This document shows positions 46,601 through 60,262 of a stretch of 64,000 bases of DNA, in pieces. The stretch spans positions 42,757,140 to 42,821,139 of the forward strand of contig OY978526.1 of NCBI GenBank assembly GCA_963854835.1, written 5' to 3'. The translations under genes were made by a program, and so were the position numbers. Below the pieces are notes generated by a model. It saw only the letters and a list, made by a program, of their open reading frames with translations. It had not been told where the DNA came from and ran no database searches. How positions within the stretch are numbered: the first letter of the stretch is position 1; each line of letters starts with the position of its first letter. This stretch comes from Megamerina dolium (taxonomy: Eukaryota; Arthropoda; Insecta; Diptera; Megamerinidae).

Positions 46601-47940
46601 TCTCCTTACAGTCGGCTGGGGCCGACCAAATTATACCCTGCATATGTAGATGTATATATAAAAAGTTTGCTCGTATATCCATCCTTTTCTTCCACTACTT
46701 TGTATAGGACCTACATTAAGAAGCAGGCGTACCTCACCAATTTTGGAGGATCAATTTCTGCCTATACTACTAAACTACATAGGTTGCAATGGGTTGACTT
46801 AGACGTATTATTTAGGAAGTTATGGGTGTTTTAATGTTTAAGATAAATCCGACACTTTGTACGGAAGCTATATAAAAAGTGGGCGTGACTTATCTCTTTC
46901 TTGTATATCTAATTAATTTTTCAATATTAATCCACAAATTAAATTTGGTTGTCCTACGCTATATGGTTTGTAAGTTATGGAGCTTAAAAGTTTTAGTTCC
47001 CTAGTTTTTAATTCCCTTGACTTTGTATGGGAGACTCATGAAGGAGTGGGCGTGGCACACTGATTTTCTGCCAGATTTTTGCCGACTACGATATTAATTT
47101 AAGTGTCAATTATGGTTATTCTAGACAGAAGATTGCCGAAGTTACAGCTGTTTCAATTTAAAATTTGTATGGGGGCTACGATAAACAGTGGGCGAGGTGC
47201 TCCCATTTTCTGTGAGCCTAGTTGCTCCTACAATACTAATCCATACCTTAAATCTCGTTGTCCTACGCTAAATGGTTTGTAAGTTATAACCGGTAACATT
47301 TTTTTTAATTTCCGCAACTTTGTATGGGAGACCCAAAAAGGAGTGGGCGTGGCACACTGATTTTCTGCCATATTATTTCCGACTACCATGTTAATCTAAG
47401 TGTCAATTATGGTTATTCTGAACAGAAGATTGTAGAAGTTACAGCTGTTTCAATTTAAAAGAAGTACAGACACTTTGTATGAGAGCTACGCTAAAAAGTA
47501 GGCGTGGCTCAACCACTTTTGGCGAGGTTATATAGTAGTATAATATAAGTCTATGTGCCAAATATTGTTGTCCCAAAGTTAAAGATTTTGAAAATTTCGA
47601 GGTTAGTCGCTTTGAATGCTTGGTGTGGGCGTGGTTATTGACCGATCATGCCCAATATCAATCCTCTCCGTACCCTTGGATCATAGATTGCTTATGCCAA
47701 ATTTCATCGAAATAGCTCAATATTTACTCAAGTTATCGTGCGAACCAGCCAGGTGACAGACAGACGGACGGACGGACGGACGGACGGACGGACGGACGGA
47801 CGGACATCGTTAAATCGAAAATTTAATCGACGCTGATCACGAATATATATCTATGTCTATATCTCCGGAGATTCCTTCAAGTGGACACAAACATCTGACC
47901 GAAATGAATATACCATGCATATTGCATTATGCAGGGTATA
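46601..47940 (-). mobile_element. DINE-1/Helentron-like element, full length
   Basis: The longest clean copy, 1,340 bp. Reading the minus strand, it starts TATACCCTGCATAATGCA (47940), then CTCCGGAGAT and a 'gatcagcgtcg' block. A GTCC tetranucleotide array follows (plus strand GGAC repeats 47763-47806), then 5-6 monomers, and the hairpin GTCGGC-CCCA-GCCGAC followed by TGTAAGGAGA and a T run at 46601. The central tetranucleotide array is also a hallmark of DINE-1. It abuts a SINE tail at 47943. Confidence 0.8.
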
Positions 47941-47942
47941 AT

Positions 47943-48280
47943 AAATATGTGGCACTTAAAGCCCCAAAGGGCTCATTGGCCGAGCTTCTCTTCCATTACT
48001 GTTGTGCGGCTTAAATTTGGACAGTATTTGAAGGGACCTACTTATTTTAGCCGGTTCCGAACGGCAGAACACTTGTGACATCACTTTTTCTGAGCTTTGT
48101 CACAGAGTTCTTTAAGAAGCTTTTTCATGGCAAATTGTTAAAGTCGGAACAATTGCCAATTGCTTGCCGACATGTGGGTACCATTCGAAAGAAAAATCTT
48201 ATCGATATTAAATTTGTTATGCATCAGCCGGGGATTGAACCACGACCTACAGATCAGAAGGCGAACACACTAACCACCGT
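47943..48280 (-). mobile_element. SINE copy, reversed
   Basis: Full length except for the outermost head bases. The B-box reverse complement GGGATTGAACC is at about 48231-48241. Its tail directly abuts the DINE-like element. The open frame 48075-48302 is a by-product. Confidence 0.9.
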
Positions 48281-48754
48281 TGACGCAAACTGTTGCTTAT
48301 AATCACTTTGTGAAGACAACATTAGCTGTAAATGTGAAAGTTACGAGTATCTGAAAAGAAATGACACTATGCGACAATTGGTGACTTTCTTTACACTGAA
48401 TAAAATTTTACGTGTCTCGTCATGTCAAAAAATTGAGGAATTGCAGAAATGTGAAATAATGATTTTCGAAATTTATGTAGCCGATTCACAAAAATAGCGC
48501 TTTACTATACAATTTCCGATATTTGCGGCACGTTTTTGTTTGAGCAAAATATCTCAGTGGTTTTGTAGTTCCCATCAACCCAACATATAAACTTTTTTTT
48601 TTATAATTTTCGTACATTTTGCTGGCATCAAGTCAATACACATTTTAACCTGTGATATTTTGAGGACAACATTGACATCCAGAGAAACAAATTTTTAGGT
48701 GGAAATATGTTAATAGAATGTAATAGGTAATCACGTGAAATTTTGGTTTCGTCG

Positions 48755-49640
48755 ATTCCATTCCGATTCCATTTCATTTTGATGTCAAAGATACACCACG
48801 CTCTGGAAGGCCAATTGTCGAAAATATCGGTAAAATAATGGAAATCGTCAAGTCTGACCGTCATGTAAGCACTGTTTCTATTGCCAAGGAGCTAAACATT
48901 GCACAAAAAACCGTTTGAAACCATTTAAATAAGGCTGGATACAAAAAGAAGCTTGATGTATGGGTGCCACACGAGTTAGCGCAAAAACCCCTCATGCACC
49001 GAATTTCCATCTGCGAATCGTTGCTGAATCGCAATAAAATCGATCCATTTCTGAAGTGGGTCACTCACGACAATATCAAGCAAAAACGGTCGTGATCGAA
49101 TAGCGGTGAGCCGGCACAAATGGTGTCCAAGCCAGGATTGACGGTCAAGAAGGTTTTGCTATGTGTTTGGTGGGATTGGCAGAGAATCATCTACTATGAG
49201 CTGCTCCCCTACGGCCAAACTCTTAATTCGGACCTGTACTGTCAATAATTGGACCGTCTGAAGAAAGTAATCGCTCAGAAGCGGTCAGCTTTGGCCAATA
49301 GGAGAGGAATTGTGCTCCATCAGGACAATGCCACTCACATCGATAGTGACTCGCCAGAAGCTCCGGGAGCTTGGTTAGTAGGTTCTTATGCATCCGCCTT
49401 ATAGTCCGGACCTGGCACCAAATGATTACTACCTGTTCCTGTCTATGGCGAATGATTTTGCTGGTGAGAAATTCGCCTCAAGAGAAGCTTGTGAAAATAA
49501 TCGACTGTTCCAGTTTTTTGCCAATATAGATGAGGGTTTCTATGAGAGTGGCATTATGAAATTTCCTACAAAATGGCAACATGTTATCGCACAAAACGGC
49601 GCATATTTGATCTAAATTGGATCATTCTAACTATGATAAA
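48755..49640 (+). pseudogene. mariner (mellifera-like) transposase relic
   Basis: Frame pieces read 'DVKDTPRSGRPIVENIGK' (48781 on), then after a stop 'NHLNKAGYKKKLDVWVPHEL' and 'NRNKIDPFLKWVTHDNIKQ'. The conserved 'GDEKW' with the first catalytic Asp has been deleted between 'FLK' and 'WVTHDN'. Then come 'VLLCVWWDW', 'YYELLPYGQTLNSDLYCQ', 'VLHQDNAT' (second Asp), and after further shifts 'MHPPYSPDLAPNDYYLF' (third Asp) to 'HVIAQNGAYLI' and TAA at 49613-49615. No terminal repeats could be fixed. It is old and inactive. Confidence 0.85.
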
Positions 49641-51598
49641 TAAATCCTTCAATTGAATGCAAAAATAATGGATTTATTTTTACTATATATGCCTTATATG
49701 CCACTTTCCTTCCAAGCAATATTAGCAGATTAATACGCTATTCACGAGGATGGTATAATTCAATCGTGTAATTATGTTGAAGGAAGACTTAACAACTTAC
49801 TACTAATATACTTACGAATTTTACAATTTTCGGAGAGTAGTCGACAATAGATGAATAAGTAATGCAATATATAAAATTTAAATTCTTTGTGATTTTTATT
49901 TGGTATGTAATAGGTATTTTTAAATTATTGTTTTATTGATTTCATCTGCAATTCATGATAATTTGAAATTAATAATATAGAATTGGTTTTTGGTTTAACA
50001 TTTTGTTAAATATTTCAACAATAAATACAATACAATACATATGCAAATACAAAATACACGCACAAAATTGTGTATTGAACTACAATAATTTCAAAATATG
50101 CATTCTTATTACTAATTATTTTTCTGCGTTTTCTTATTAGTATTATTATTATTACTATTACTATTATTATTATGTGAGTTTCTTTGTTAATTTGAATATG
50201 TTTATTAGAGTGAATTAGATTTAATTTATTTGATTAAATTAATGAATTAACACAACTTGTGAAATGTTTTTGAGAGTTTTTCATTTAGATATTTGTGTAT
50301 GCAGGTGTATATATTTGTTGAGAACTATTGTTTGGTTGAAAATTGAATTAAACATTTACTTGTATTGGGATATTCTTATTTTCAAATTCACTTTTAACTG
50401 ACTAGTAGAGCGTACAAAGAAAAATTTAAATGTCTAATACACAATTGAAAGCTTACCTTGTAAGCATAGGGGCAAAATTTAGTTTGATGACTTCCTTGCT
50501 GAGTACTTCTTTTTCTTCTCAGGAAAATGTACGACTCTGAGCTCAACAGCTTCTGAGCTAAATGGCACTGGAATAGAATATGCAGTCGTATTGCTCATCA
50601 TCACCTTTTCGTCGATATATTATAACTTGTGTAAATGTGCAAAGACCATTTACACTGTTTTACGAACGCTCAAAAAATAAACATTTCAGGATTGAAATGA
50701 GTTCAACGCAATTATTCTTTCAATTAAGGGTTAGACATTTCAAACTTTTCTATCGACTTACTTTATAGTACAGTTATTCTAAGATAGTATTGATGCGTGC
50801 GTAATACGTGTATTTATATGATTCATTTAAAATATTTTGTTATTTATTATTACTCATATTATTATAACTTGTTGCTGCTAACGCATTTGAAATAAGTATT
50901 CAATTAAATTTCGATATGCTTGTAGTGATTTTTTTTTTGTTTTATTGAAAATAAAAATATTTTTTGTTTGTTTTATGGCTAATGAATGATTTAAGCATGT
51001 TGGTATTTAATTTAATTTCTTTATTTTCAATTTTTATTTAACTTTTTTTTTTTTTGTTTATTTTGGTTTAAATATATACTTGATTATATCAATATGTATA
51101 TATGTATGAATGTATATATGTATATATATATATATAAATGTAGTATGTATATAATTCATACAACTTTTCTATTTAACAATAATTTCAGTCGGTCTGTGAT
51201 TTGCTACACTTGTGTTTTGTTATATATCTTTTATTATTTTAATTAGACCATTTAGGTATGCCAGTATATGTGTGTATATACATTGATTTATGTATGAAGG
51301 TATTTAATATGTTTTCTTCCACAATACTGTATATACTACAAATTGTTGTTCTTGTATTTTATTTGATTCCTTTTTAGCTAATTTTAACGCATAATAAATA
51401 ACGAAAATAATAGGGACCAATTTATAGAGAAGAGTACGTCTTGTGAATAAAAATCAAAATTTCACTTACGACAGTTTACGAAATTAATTACTCGCAATAC
51501 TGTTTTCTAATGTTTTCTAAAAGATTGACACATGCCATAATGCAGTGGTTATGCATGTAAATAATGTTGATTGAATAATAATTTTCTGATATTTCGAT

Positions 51599-51603
<5 letters not shown>

Positions 51604-51637
<34 letters not shown>
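51604..51637. repeat. (TA)n microsatellite
   Basis: 17 uninterrupted units. Confidence 0.95.
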
Positions 51638-51641
<4 letters not shown>

Positions 51642-54494
51642 TGTATGTATCTAGGTATATATATGCCATTAATAAATACATATGCATTTTTTTTTAATAT
51701 TTTTCCTATATATGTATATTTATGTTCATATTTTTTTTTAATTTAGTATTATATATTTATACTAAATTCTAATCTAATGTCGTTGTCTATTGAAGTGCCA
51801 TGATCTGCAATTAATTAACAAACTAGAATTCATATTAATCATTATCAGTATAGCTATTATTTGTATTAGTAATATTATTAATTTTTTTAGTATTTTGAAT
51901 TTGTTTTCAAAATTATTTTCGGTTTTCACTGTAACTACAACAATTTCAATCGTAAACTCATACATTACGTTGGGAGAGAAAACGAATACAAACACGATTG
52001 ACTGCTACGTTAAAATTCAAAGTTGAAATAAGGTTATCCGATTAATGCTGTTTAATCAATAGTTCTATTAATTAAATAACAAATAATTTAAACAATCACG
52101 ATTTTGAGTAATCAAAGCTGAAATTGTTCGAATAATCAGATTTGAAATTGAAATTATTCGAATATTTTTAATAGTTTTTGCCGAACAAAAACACATAGTT
52201 TATAGTTGCACATATAAGAATGATATTAAAAAGATATAGTTTTAGGCAGTTTTATATATTTTTTAAATATTTTTTTTTATATTGTAAATGGTGATACACA
52301 GTGCTTTTCAAACTAAATCCTAATTTAATTTCTTTCTTTTGTTTTGGTACTATTGATTTTTTTCATAAATTGTAATTCTTTTCATCTAATATTTGTATAT
52401 TCGAATCGATTTGAGGAGAATAATGATAAAACCAATGATAACAAATTCTTGAATTTTATTTTATTGATAAATTTTGAAACCGCTTTTCGAAATATTCATA
52501 ATAATACAAAGAATTGTACACCTAGGTATGGATTGAATTAAATAATTGTAATTTTTCTCCATTTTATTTATTTCTAGAAAAGGTTTTTCAAAGGGCAATT
52601 TTTGAAAGCATCACTGAGACGTTTTTTAAACTTAGCTGTAAGTAAATGGAAAATAAAAGAGAAACGTAATAAAAATTTGCAACGTAATTTGATTTGTACA
52701 AATATTGTAAAAGAAGGGTAAGCAAAAATGAAATAAATTTGTAGATTAATAAACGATATGCATATAAAATAATTTGAGTAAGTTTAATATTAATCGACAA
52801 GCAATGAAAGTGGGTTTGATTACATTTTAATCAATAATCAGGAGAGCAATTTGAAATTAAAAATTTTAACTATGTAAAAATTATATTTCATTAAAATTGC
52901 AATATTATGCTTAGTTATTTACTCCCAATATTAATAATTTTAATTAAAATTTAAGAAAGAAAAAATTTTATGTAATTTCTAAAAAAAATGTTTTCAACGT
53001 CACTTTGATGAACCGTGACGTGATGAACTCAATTTTTATTCTTATACCTGCTAAAGGTGTGTTAGAGGAAAAAAGTCGACCACCTAAACGATGTCGGTAT
53101 GCTTTCCACACATAAATGTGTCTTAATTAGTTTTAAATAACTTTTCATTTTTCTTTTCTAATTCATTAATTTCATACATGAATTCAAAATCATTAATTTT
53201 TACTTTGAAATTCGTTTTTAAACTTCATTTTCGCTTTATTAAAGAACATATACATTTTGTATGGAAAATACATTGAAGTTAACCAGTACACGAATCTCGG
53301 GTTGAGAAACTGAAATACTTTTAGAATAAATTTAAATTGGGTTCAACCCTTAAATGGCTTAATTGACCGTCTAAGCCCTTTTCATTGCATGTCGAAATTA
53401 ACACAAAAAAAGTTGAAAGTGAATGTTGAAAAAAAAAAAAATGCCAGTTAAATGTATTGTACATTTGAAAGTGTGTATGTACATAGATATAGAGCAGAAC
53501 AAAGTTGAAAATTGAAATTTTGTTAAAATTGAAATATGTATGTCTGTATATTTATATGTATTAATTTATTACACAACCACATATATATATAAATATTAAA
53601 TAGTACAGCAACAGTAATTCATGTTTTGATGGGAGTGAGTATTGATTGTATTGGTATATGCATTATTGAAAACATATAGTATTTTTATTTATTTATTATT
53701 ATTATTATTTTTTGATTATATATATTATATACTTATATATTTAATTACAACTTACCCTTGTTCAAAAATGTCAATTTTATACATATACATATGTATAAAT
53801 AGAAGTAATAATTGTATGTACATTAAAGAAATCTATATGCGAATAATAATAAGTAAACTCTCTAAAATCAGTAAACTGATGTCAATGATATGTAAATGAA
53901 CAATTAAAATTTAATTTATAATAAATATATATTTTAACATGCTAAAATGATCTACATACAAATAGCAAATTTAGAGAACAGCTCATACACCCATACATAC
54001 ATAAATATAAACTTACCTTGTTATTACGTAGAATTATTTTGTTAAGACACCATACATAGAAATACATTAAAAGAGTGCCGATAAAATATTCAATGCAGAA
54101 AGAGATAGACAGCCAGCGATATATACAGTTAAAGTTAAAAATCAGACAGAGAAAAGGCGACAGATAGAGAGAGAGAGACGGAGATAGATACCAAACATCG
54201 AAGATGGAGCTATGACCACTCTCTGAACGTGTTGCAATGCTTTAGCGCAGTAGTTGAAAAGAGATAGATAGCGCAAAAACACATAGAGATTGTATGAAAA
54301 TATGAAATAAAAAACATTTAGCGTTTTTGTTTTTGTTATGTAATGTTTTCTTTATTAATTTTTTTTTTGTATTATTTTCTTTTTCATTGAATTAAATTTC
54401 AAAGTAACAATAATTTTTCTTTTCAACATTATTATATTTTTGTTTTTGTTTTCTTTTTTGTTTTGTTTTTTCTTGGTTATTATGCTTTGGGGGT

Positions 54495-54523
54495 TTGTTG
54501 TTGTTGTTGTTGTTGTTGTTGTT
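54495..54523. repeat. (TTG)n microsatellite
   Basis: About nine units, CAA on the cpx sense strand. Similar arrays lie at 57081-57102 and 57981-58012. Confidence 0.92.
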
Positions 54524-55072
54524 TTTTTTGGTAAATTGGTATATGTATGGTGTATAACTTGATTTTCAAACAGAAATATTAATAATTTTCATTTTATTTG
54601 CATTCAAGTTGGAATTTACTTTGTCAAATGTATGCATTTATATAAGTAAGTATGTATGTATGTAATATTTCCCTATTTATTTTATTATTGTTATATGTGT
54701 GTTTTCTTTCTTTCATTATTTATATAATTTTTCTCTTCTCTTTTTGAAAATAGCTTTTTGTTGTTGTTGTTTTTTTTTGAAAATTAATTTAATTTCACTA
54801 TATGTTTTTATATATGTATGTATGTATATATATATAAATATTTGTTTTTCATTTCATGATTCTATCATTGAACGCGAAAAGAATTCAAAAATTCAATTGA
54901 AAATATTATATTCTCTCTATTATTTAATTAATTATTCATATTTGTTTTTCTTTAGGGTTTTTGTCAAATACATAAATATGCTTTACTAACTTGCTGAAAA
55001 TATTTTACAATATTAATAGAGATACGATTTTTAGAACATATTTACTTGCTTAAATATCATTTTCATCTTCAG

Positions 55073-55083
<11 letters not shown>

Positions 55084-55107
<24 letters not shown>

Positions 55108-55111
55108 TCAT
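55084..55111. repeat. (CAT)n microsatellite
   Basis: About nine units. Confidence 0.92.
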
Positions 55112-57511
55112 ATTAATCGTACTAAACAATTTCACTAAATTTCACTATTATTGCTTAGGTTTCAAATTGGTAATTCTTTTTTGTTTTTTTGTTTTGTCAA
55201 AAGGATTAATAGATGTGTACGATTATTAATGTGTCTACAGGTAGGAATATAGCATAAAATGCAAACAAGTGAGTAATAATTGAATAAGAGGAATTCATTA
55301 ACTATGTACTTTATAAATTGATTGACTGTGTGAACAAGATAAGAGTGAGTAATAAGTATTTCAAAATATATGATTTCATTGGAAAAACAAAGGTACGTTG
55401 ACGTATGTTACTTTGAAGAGTTAAATGTCATCACGTCGATAAAAAAAGAAGCATGGATTTTAAATGGAACAATTTTATTTAAGTTCTATCATTAGGTATT
55501 AGATATTGAATTGAAATCGGTTTTAGATTATTTTTAGATTTTGCCTTTGTTTTAATTGATAGTTAGTTTGTAATAGGAATATTATTTGTAGTAAGGTATT
55601 GGTATTGGTGGTATGCAAGATAGTATTAAGAGCAAAGTGTAGGTACTCAATTAATAAAGAAATTTTCTAGCAAATATACTAATCTAACAAGTGTGTAGCC
55701 AGCCAATCGATTAGATAATGTAAAAAGTGCACATTCGAGTCTCGCTGTTGCTAACATACTGTAACATAACATAACAAAACAATGGCGGACAATGGACACA
55801 GAGTGCGAGCATTGTATAACGCACAAATAAAATAAATACGAGTACTCTTCTGTAAGAAGAACTACATATAAATAGAATTATTAACAAATTGAGTTGTTGA
55901 TATACTATTAACATTATCAATTAGTATTATTATTACTCGTATTATGAATTTGCTCAAAAAGCTTTATCTATCATAATCTCAGCAACAGGCATTTTGTATT
56001 TCACATGCAATAATAATATTTCATTTCACATCTATATTTGTATGCACCTATATTTTAGCTATGTACGTGTATATATTGTTGTATATTCATATATACTTGC
56101 GTATGTATTAAATTCTTCTAGGAAAAGGCTGAACACTACTATAAATTTGTTGTTGTTGCTGTTGTTTTCACTATAAATTGTTACCACTACAATATGCAAT
56201 CGGTATTTCCATGTTCTTGCTGTAGCTCGTCTACTTTTTGCTACTACTTCTTCAAAATAAATTCATTTGTCTTTTGTTTTGTTTTTCTTTCTTTTCGTAA
56301 TTGACACATAATATCATAATGAATGGAATGAAAATTATCACTAAATTCTTTCTATAACAATGTCTAAGTAAGATGAAAAAAAAAAAAAAAAAAAAACGAA
56401 GAGAAACTTATAATGATATTAAATAAAAATTGTTGGTATTATTTTTCTGCTTATTGATGGTGTTGATGGTAACGATGTAGGTTCATACATACATTTTTTA
56501 TTTGTATTTTTTTTTTTTTTAAATTCTTTATTTATATGGCTATATGTTGTTAAACGTGTCTGTATTTATTTAGAGTTGTTATTAGAAATGGTTTTTTTGT
56601 TTATTTGTTTTGTTTCTGCATACTGAAATACACCACTTAACATTGAACATTTACATATACGCAAACATTTAAATACATAAATAGTAAACTTCCATATACT
56701 GAATTTATTATTAATGCTATTGTTGTAGCATGATACATAAAACATATATACATATATATATATACGTATTTGATATAATAAGAATCCATATAGAACATTT
56801 ACATACACATATAACGAAAGCATAATTATTCAAAAAGTGGTAGTTGGTTGTTTGTCTGAATGTATTGTGTATGCGTGTGAGTGTAATAATAATTATAAAT
56901 GATTACTGTATTATGTTATCATTGTTGTACATCCATAGTTGCAGTATGTAATAAGCATATATATATATATTACATATATATGTACAAATGTGTTTCTGTG
57001 TTGCTGTTCTATTCAGAATGTTCTTTAAGATGCTCTTCATAACGAAATTCAATTAACATACATTTGGTTAGGTCGACTCTGTTGTTGTTGTTGTTGTTGT
57101 TGTTCGTCCTCTTGCCTAACGAATTCTTTTTATACTTATACTATGTACATATATGTAGTAGTATGTACCATACATACGACAATGTAACTTGTAGTTAAAG
57201 GATTTTTTTGCCATTACTTAAGACCTATTGAAATTGTTGCTTATTGTTTGGAGAAGAAAAACACCGTTGTTGAAGACATTGTGTGTGTGTGTGTATGTGA
57301 GAGATATTTTTCTATATTTTAAATATTGTTGTTCTCCACTGCGTAACATTATTTATTACGCACACATGCACACATGCATATATGTATGTATATTGCGATG
57401 AAATGTTTATAACAGTAATAGTGGTAATATTTTATATGTATTTTTACAAACGACAAAGATATATCAAAAGTATAAAGTGGCGAAAATAGAGAGCGAGACA
57501 AAGATATAGAG

Positions 57512-57528
<17 letters not shown>

Positions 57529-57557
<29 letters not shown>
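57529..57557. repeat. (AG)n microsatellite
   Basis: About 14 uninterrupted units. The minus-strand frame of Ser-Leu repeats over it is not a gene. Confidence 0.95.
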
Positions 57558-57562
<5 letters not shown>

Positions 57563-57980
57563 ATTTTAATAATATACACATATTTGAGATAAATATTTAG
57601 TATAGATATTACTACGTATTATTTATATTGATCAAGAACTGCAAATATTGATGAAAAATTGAAAATTCAAAAATGTTGCCGAATGAATGTTGATGATAAT
57701 GTGTTTTTAAATATTTTGTTACTTGTGCTGCAAACATATGGTATATATAAATGTATGAAAATGTATGTGCTCCCTATACAAGTGATTTTTTTGATAGAAG
57801 AAAATTAATGAAAATTCATTTAATATTACATATGTATGCATATTTATATTATTTTGAATCATTAATGTAATTATTGCTCTATTACATAATGTTGCTAGAG
57901 AAGAGTGCAGTTCGTAGCAAATGAAACTTTTTCAATTATGGATCGTTACTTACTGTCTCATAAATTTAATCAACAACAAT

Positions 57981-58012
<32 letters not shown>
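57981..58012. repeat. (TTG)n microsatellite
   Basis: About ten units, preceded by CAACAACAA, so it can fold back on itself. Confidence 0.92.
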
Positions 58013-58013
<1 letters not shown>

Positions 58014-59666
58014 GTTGTAATGTGGGCGATGAATGTGCGTATGTGTGTGTGTTTACACGTATATGTGCTTTTTTTTTTTTTGCTAAAACTATCACAGCTT
58101 TACTTGAACCCTTTAAATGGCTAATATTTGCTATACACTCTATGCATGTAGGTAAGTAATTTTACATTTGACGTTTTTGAATTGAATATGTATTTTTTTC
58201 TATTTTTGCTGTTACTGATAATAGAAAAATTGTAATCGCTATTTGTTTATTTTATCACAAATGTGCTCTAATGTTGATTGCACTCCACTGTTATGTTATA
58301 CGTACTTGTGTTAATTTAATATTAATGCTAACATGACAATATGATCGTACGCACAATTAACAATGAAATGCTGCTGTTAAATATGTATAAAATTCTATTT
58401 TATACATATAGTATGTGTACTCGAGAAATCAAGTGATTCGGAAAGAATTAGAAAAAAAAAAGATGTGTGCTGTAGCGAGCTTTTATGTACAGAAATTTGA
58501 TTACGTTGATATTTAATATAATGTATATGTATTTATTGTGAAAATACAAAAACAAAGAAAATTAATTAAAATCATTATAAAATTAATAATTGTACATTTT
58601 ACTTACATTTGGGGTTTTCATCATTGATAGAGTGTTTTCAGTGTGTATGCTCGAATTCAAGTTCAATTCAAAAATGGTTTTGGAAAGAATGTTTTTTTTG
58701 TTTGTTTTACAAAAGAAACGAAAAGTGCACCAAGTAAATATATGCGCATAAGTAAGTTGTAAGTATAATATGTAAAATATATAGTTCTATTATTTAAATA
58801 ATACAAAAATATACATATATATATATATATACAATATATAGGTATAAGAATGTCTTTATTACAACAACTCGAAATGAAGAAGCTATATTTTGCTATAATA
58901 ATATAAAAAAAAAAGAAAAGAATTATTGAAGAAGTTTCAAGGAGACAGACAAACCGAAGTAAGTTGTTTTTTTGTTATTGTTGTAGTGGTACTTTTTCGT
59001 ATTATAGTAGAAGAGTGTTACAGCGACAGCGACAGCGACATTTAGTTGTTCTACAAAGTTTTGTTTTTGTTGTGGTATTTTTTCTTTTGCTCAGTTATTG
59101 TTGTGGTAGTACATTGTTGTTGATGTTGTTTGCCAGAATTGAGGTGTGTGATAGATAGAGCAAGCGAGCGATCAAGTAAGCACTCAAGTAAGGGACCAAC
59201 AAATGATCAAGGAAGATAATAAGAAGATGAGCACATGCAATAAATGTACGCATGTGTGGAGGACATGTTATTTCCTTTGTCATTTACGTTTATGTCTGCC
59301 TATCTTCTATTTCTTCCATTTTTATTTGATTCTTAAAGTCGGTTACTGTGAGTATGCATGGGTTTGATATTCTGTTATTTATTGATACTTGTAACAGCGA
59401 AAGCGGTTCTTTTTTCTCGAGGGCGGGATGGGTGTTGGCTAATTTGGTTTATCCTTTTGTTTTCATTTGTTCTTTTATACATTTATTTATAATTGTTATT
59501 ATTGTAGCTGTTTCCTTTTACTATTATATATTATTACGTTATAAATATGCAGGTATATTTATAGTATGTGTGAGTGTATATGCATATTTATATACACACA
59601 GCCATACACACATCGTTCTATGGATATATAATTAGTTTATATATATATATTTTTTTTTAAACTATA

Positions 59667-59668
<2 letters not shown>

Positions 59669-59720
<52 letters not shown>
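59669..59720. repeat. (TA)n microsatellite
   Basis: About 26 uninterrupted units. Confidence 0.95.
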
Positions 59721-59721
<1 letters not shown>

Positions 59722-60125
59722 TTTAAATTTTGCATAAATTGTGTATGTATTCAATTGGTATATATAATAAATATAATTCTTTGCATTTATATGTTGTCGT
59801 TATTATTGCTGTTGATGCAGTTGTTGTTGTTGTGGTGGTGGTTGCTGCTATTAGGTTTTCATTCGCTTGCATTAGCATTTCATTTTTTCAAAATACGTTT
59901 TTCTTGTTTCATCTTCACATTATTTATAAATATTTATGAATATTTATTTTGTATGTGTATATAACCGATTGCAAGAAATTTTGAAAATCAATTTTAATTA
60001 ATTGTATTTTTTTGTTTTTTGTTTTTTGGTAATTATTTTCCTGGTTGTTTTCTATTTTCATTCATTCAATCATATTCATAGATACATATATGCAAGAAGC
60101 TTTTCTGTTCTGTTCTGTTCGATAT

Positions 60126-60131
60126 TTTATT
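60126..60131 (-). promoter_or_regulatory. Candidate proximal poly(A) signal of cpx
   Basis: AATAAA on the minus strand about 60 bases past the stop codon. Many further AATAAA copies lie downstream in this AT-rich DNA, so its use is uncertain. Confidence 0.3.
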
Positions 60132-60188
60132 TTGGATTGTGGAGTGATGGGGTGGGGTGGGGGAAGATGTTAATTATATGATGACATA

Positions 60189-60262
60189 TCACTGCATGAC
60201 ACATTTTCCCTCTATTTGAGTTTTTAGCTCATTTACTTGCGTTTCTATTTGATTTTTCAGTT
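60189..60262 (-). CDS. cpx: Complexin, last coding exon (7A type, farnesylated C-terminus)
   Basis: The minus strand has a clean acceptor (TTTCTTTTTACAG), then two bases completing a Lys codon, 23 codons and TGA at 60189-60191. The residues run 'LKNQIETQVNEL' then 'KTQIEGKCVMQ', which matches what I remember of the Drosophila complexin 7A isoform end. Complexin binds assembled SNARE complexes at presynaptic terminals and clamps or promotes vesicle fusion. This exon supplies the amphipathic C-terminal helix and the CVMQ CAAX box, which is farnesylated in flies to tether the protein to membranes. The codons ATA (Ile, 60246-60248) and AAT (Asn, 60231-60233) sit five residues apart, as do the known RNA-edited I125 and N130. 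Earlier exons (accessory and central helix) lie beyond the window, past 64 kb. Confidence 0.93.

Larger units (their letters stand above)
49641..60188. other. Transposon-free AT-rich region, probable cpx 3' UTR and downstream DNA
   Basis: More than 10 kb without a transposon that I recognise, in contrast to the preceding 49 kb. It is rich in T and A runs, TATG steps and trinucleotide arrays (several TTG on the plus strand, CAA on the cpx sense strand). It lies directly downstream of the cpx stop codon, so part of it is likely 3' UTR; the extent cannot be read from sequence. One possible exon at 50523-50680 is given under findings. Confidence 0.45.

Noticed and set aside
57349..57579. Minus-strand frame with Ser-Leu repeats
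   Set aside because: Translation of the (AG)n microsatellite.
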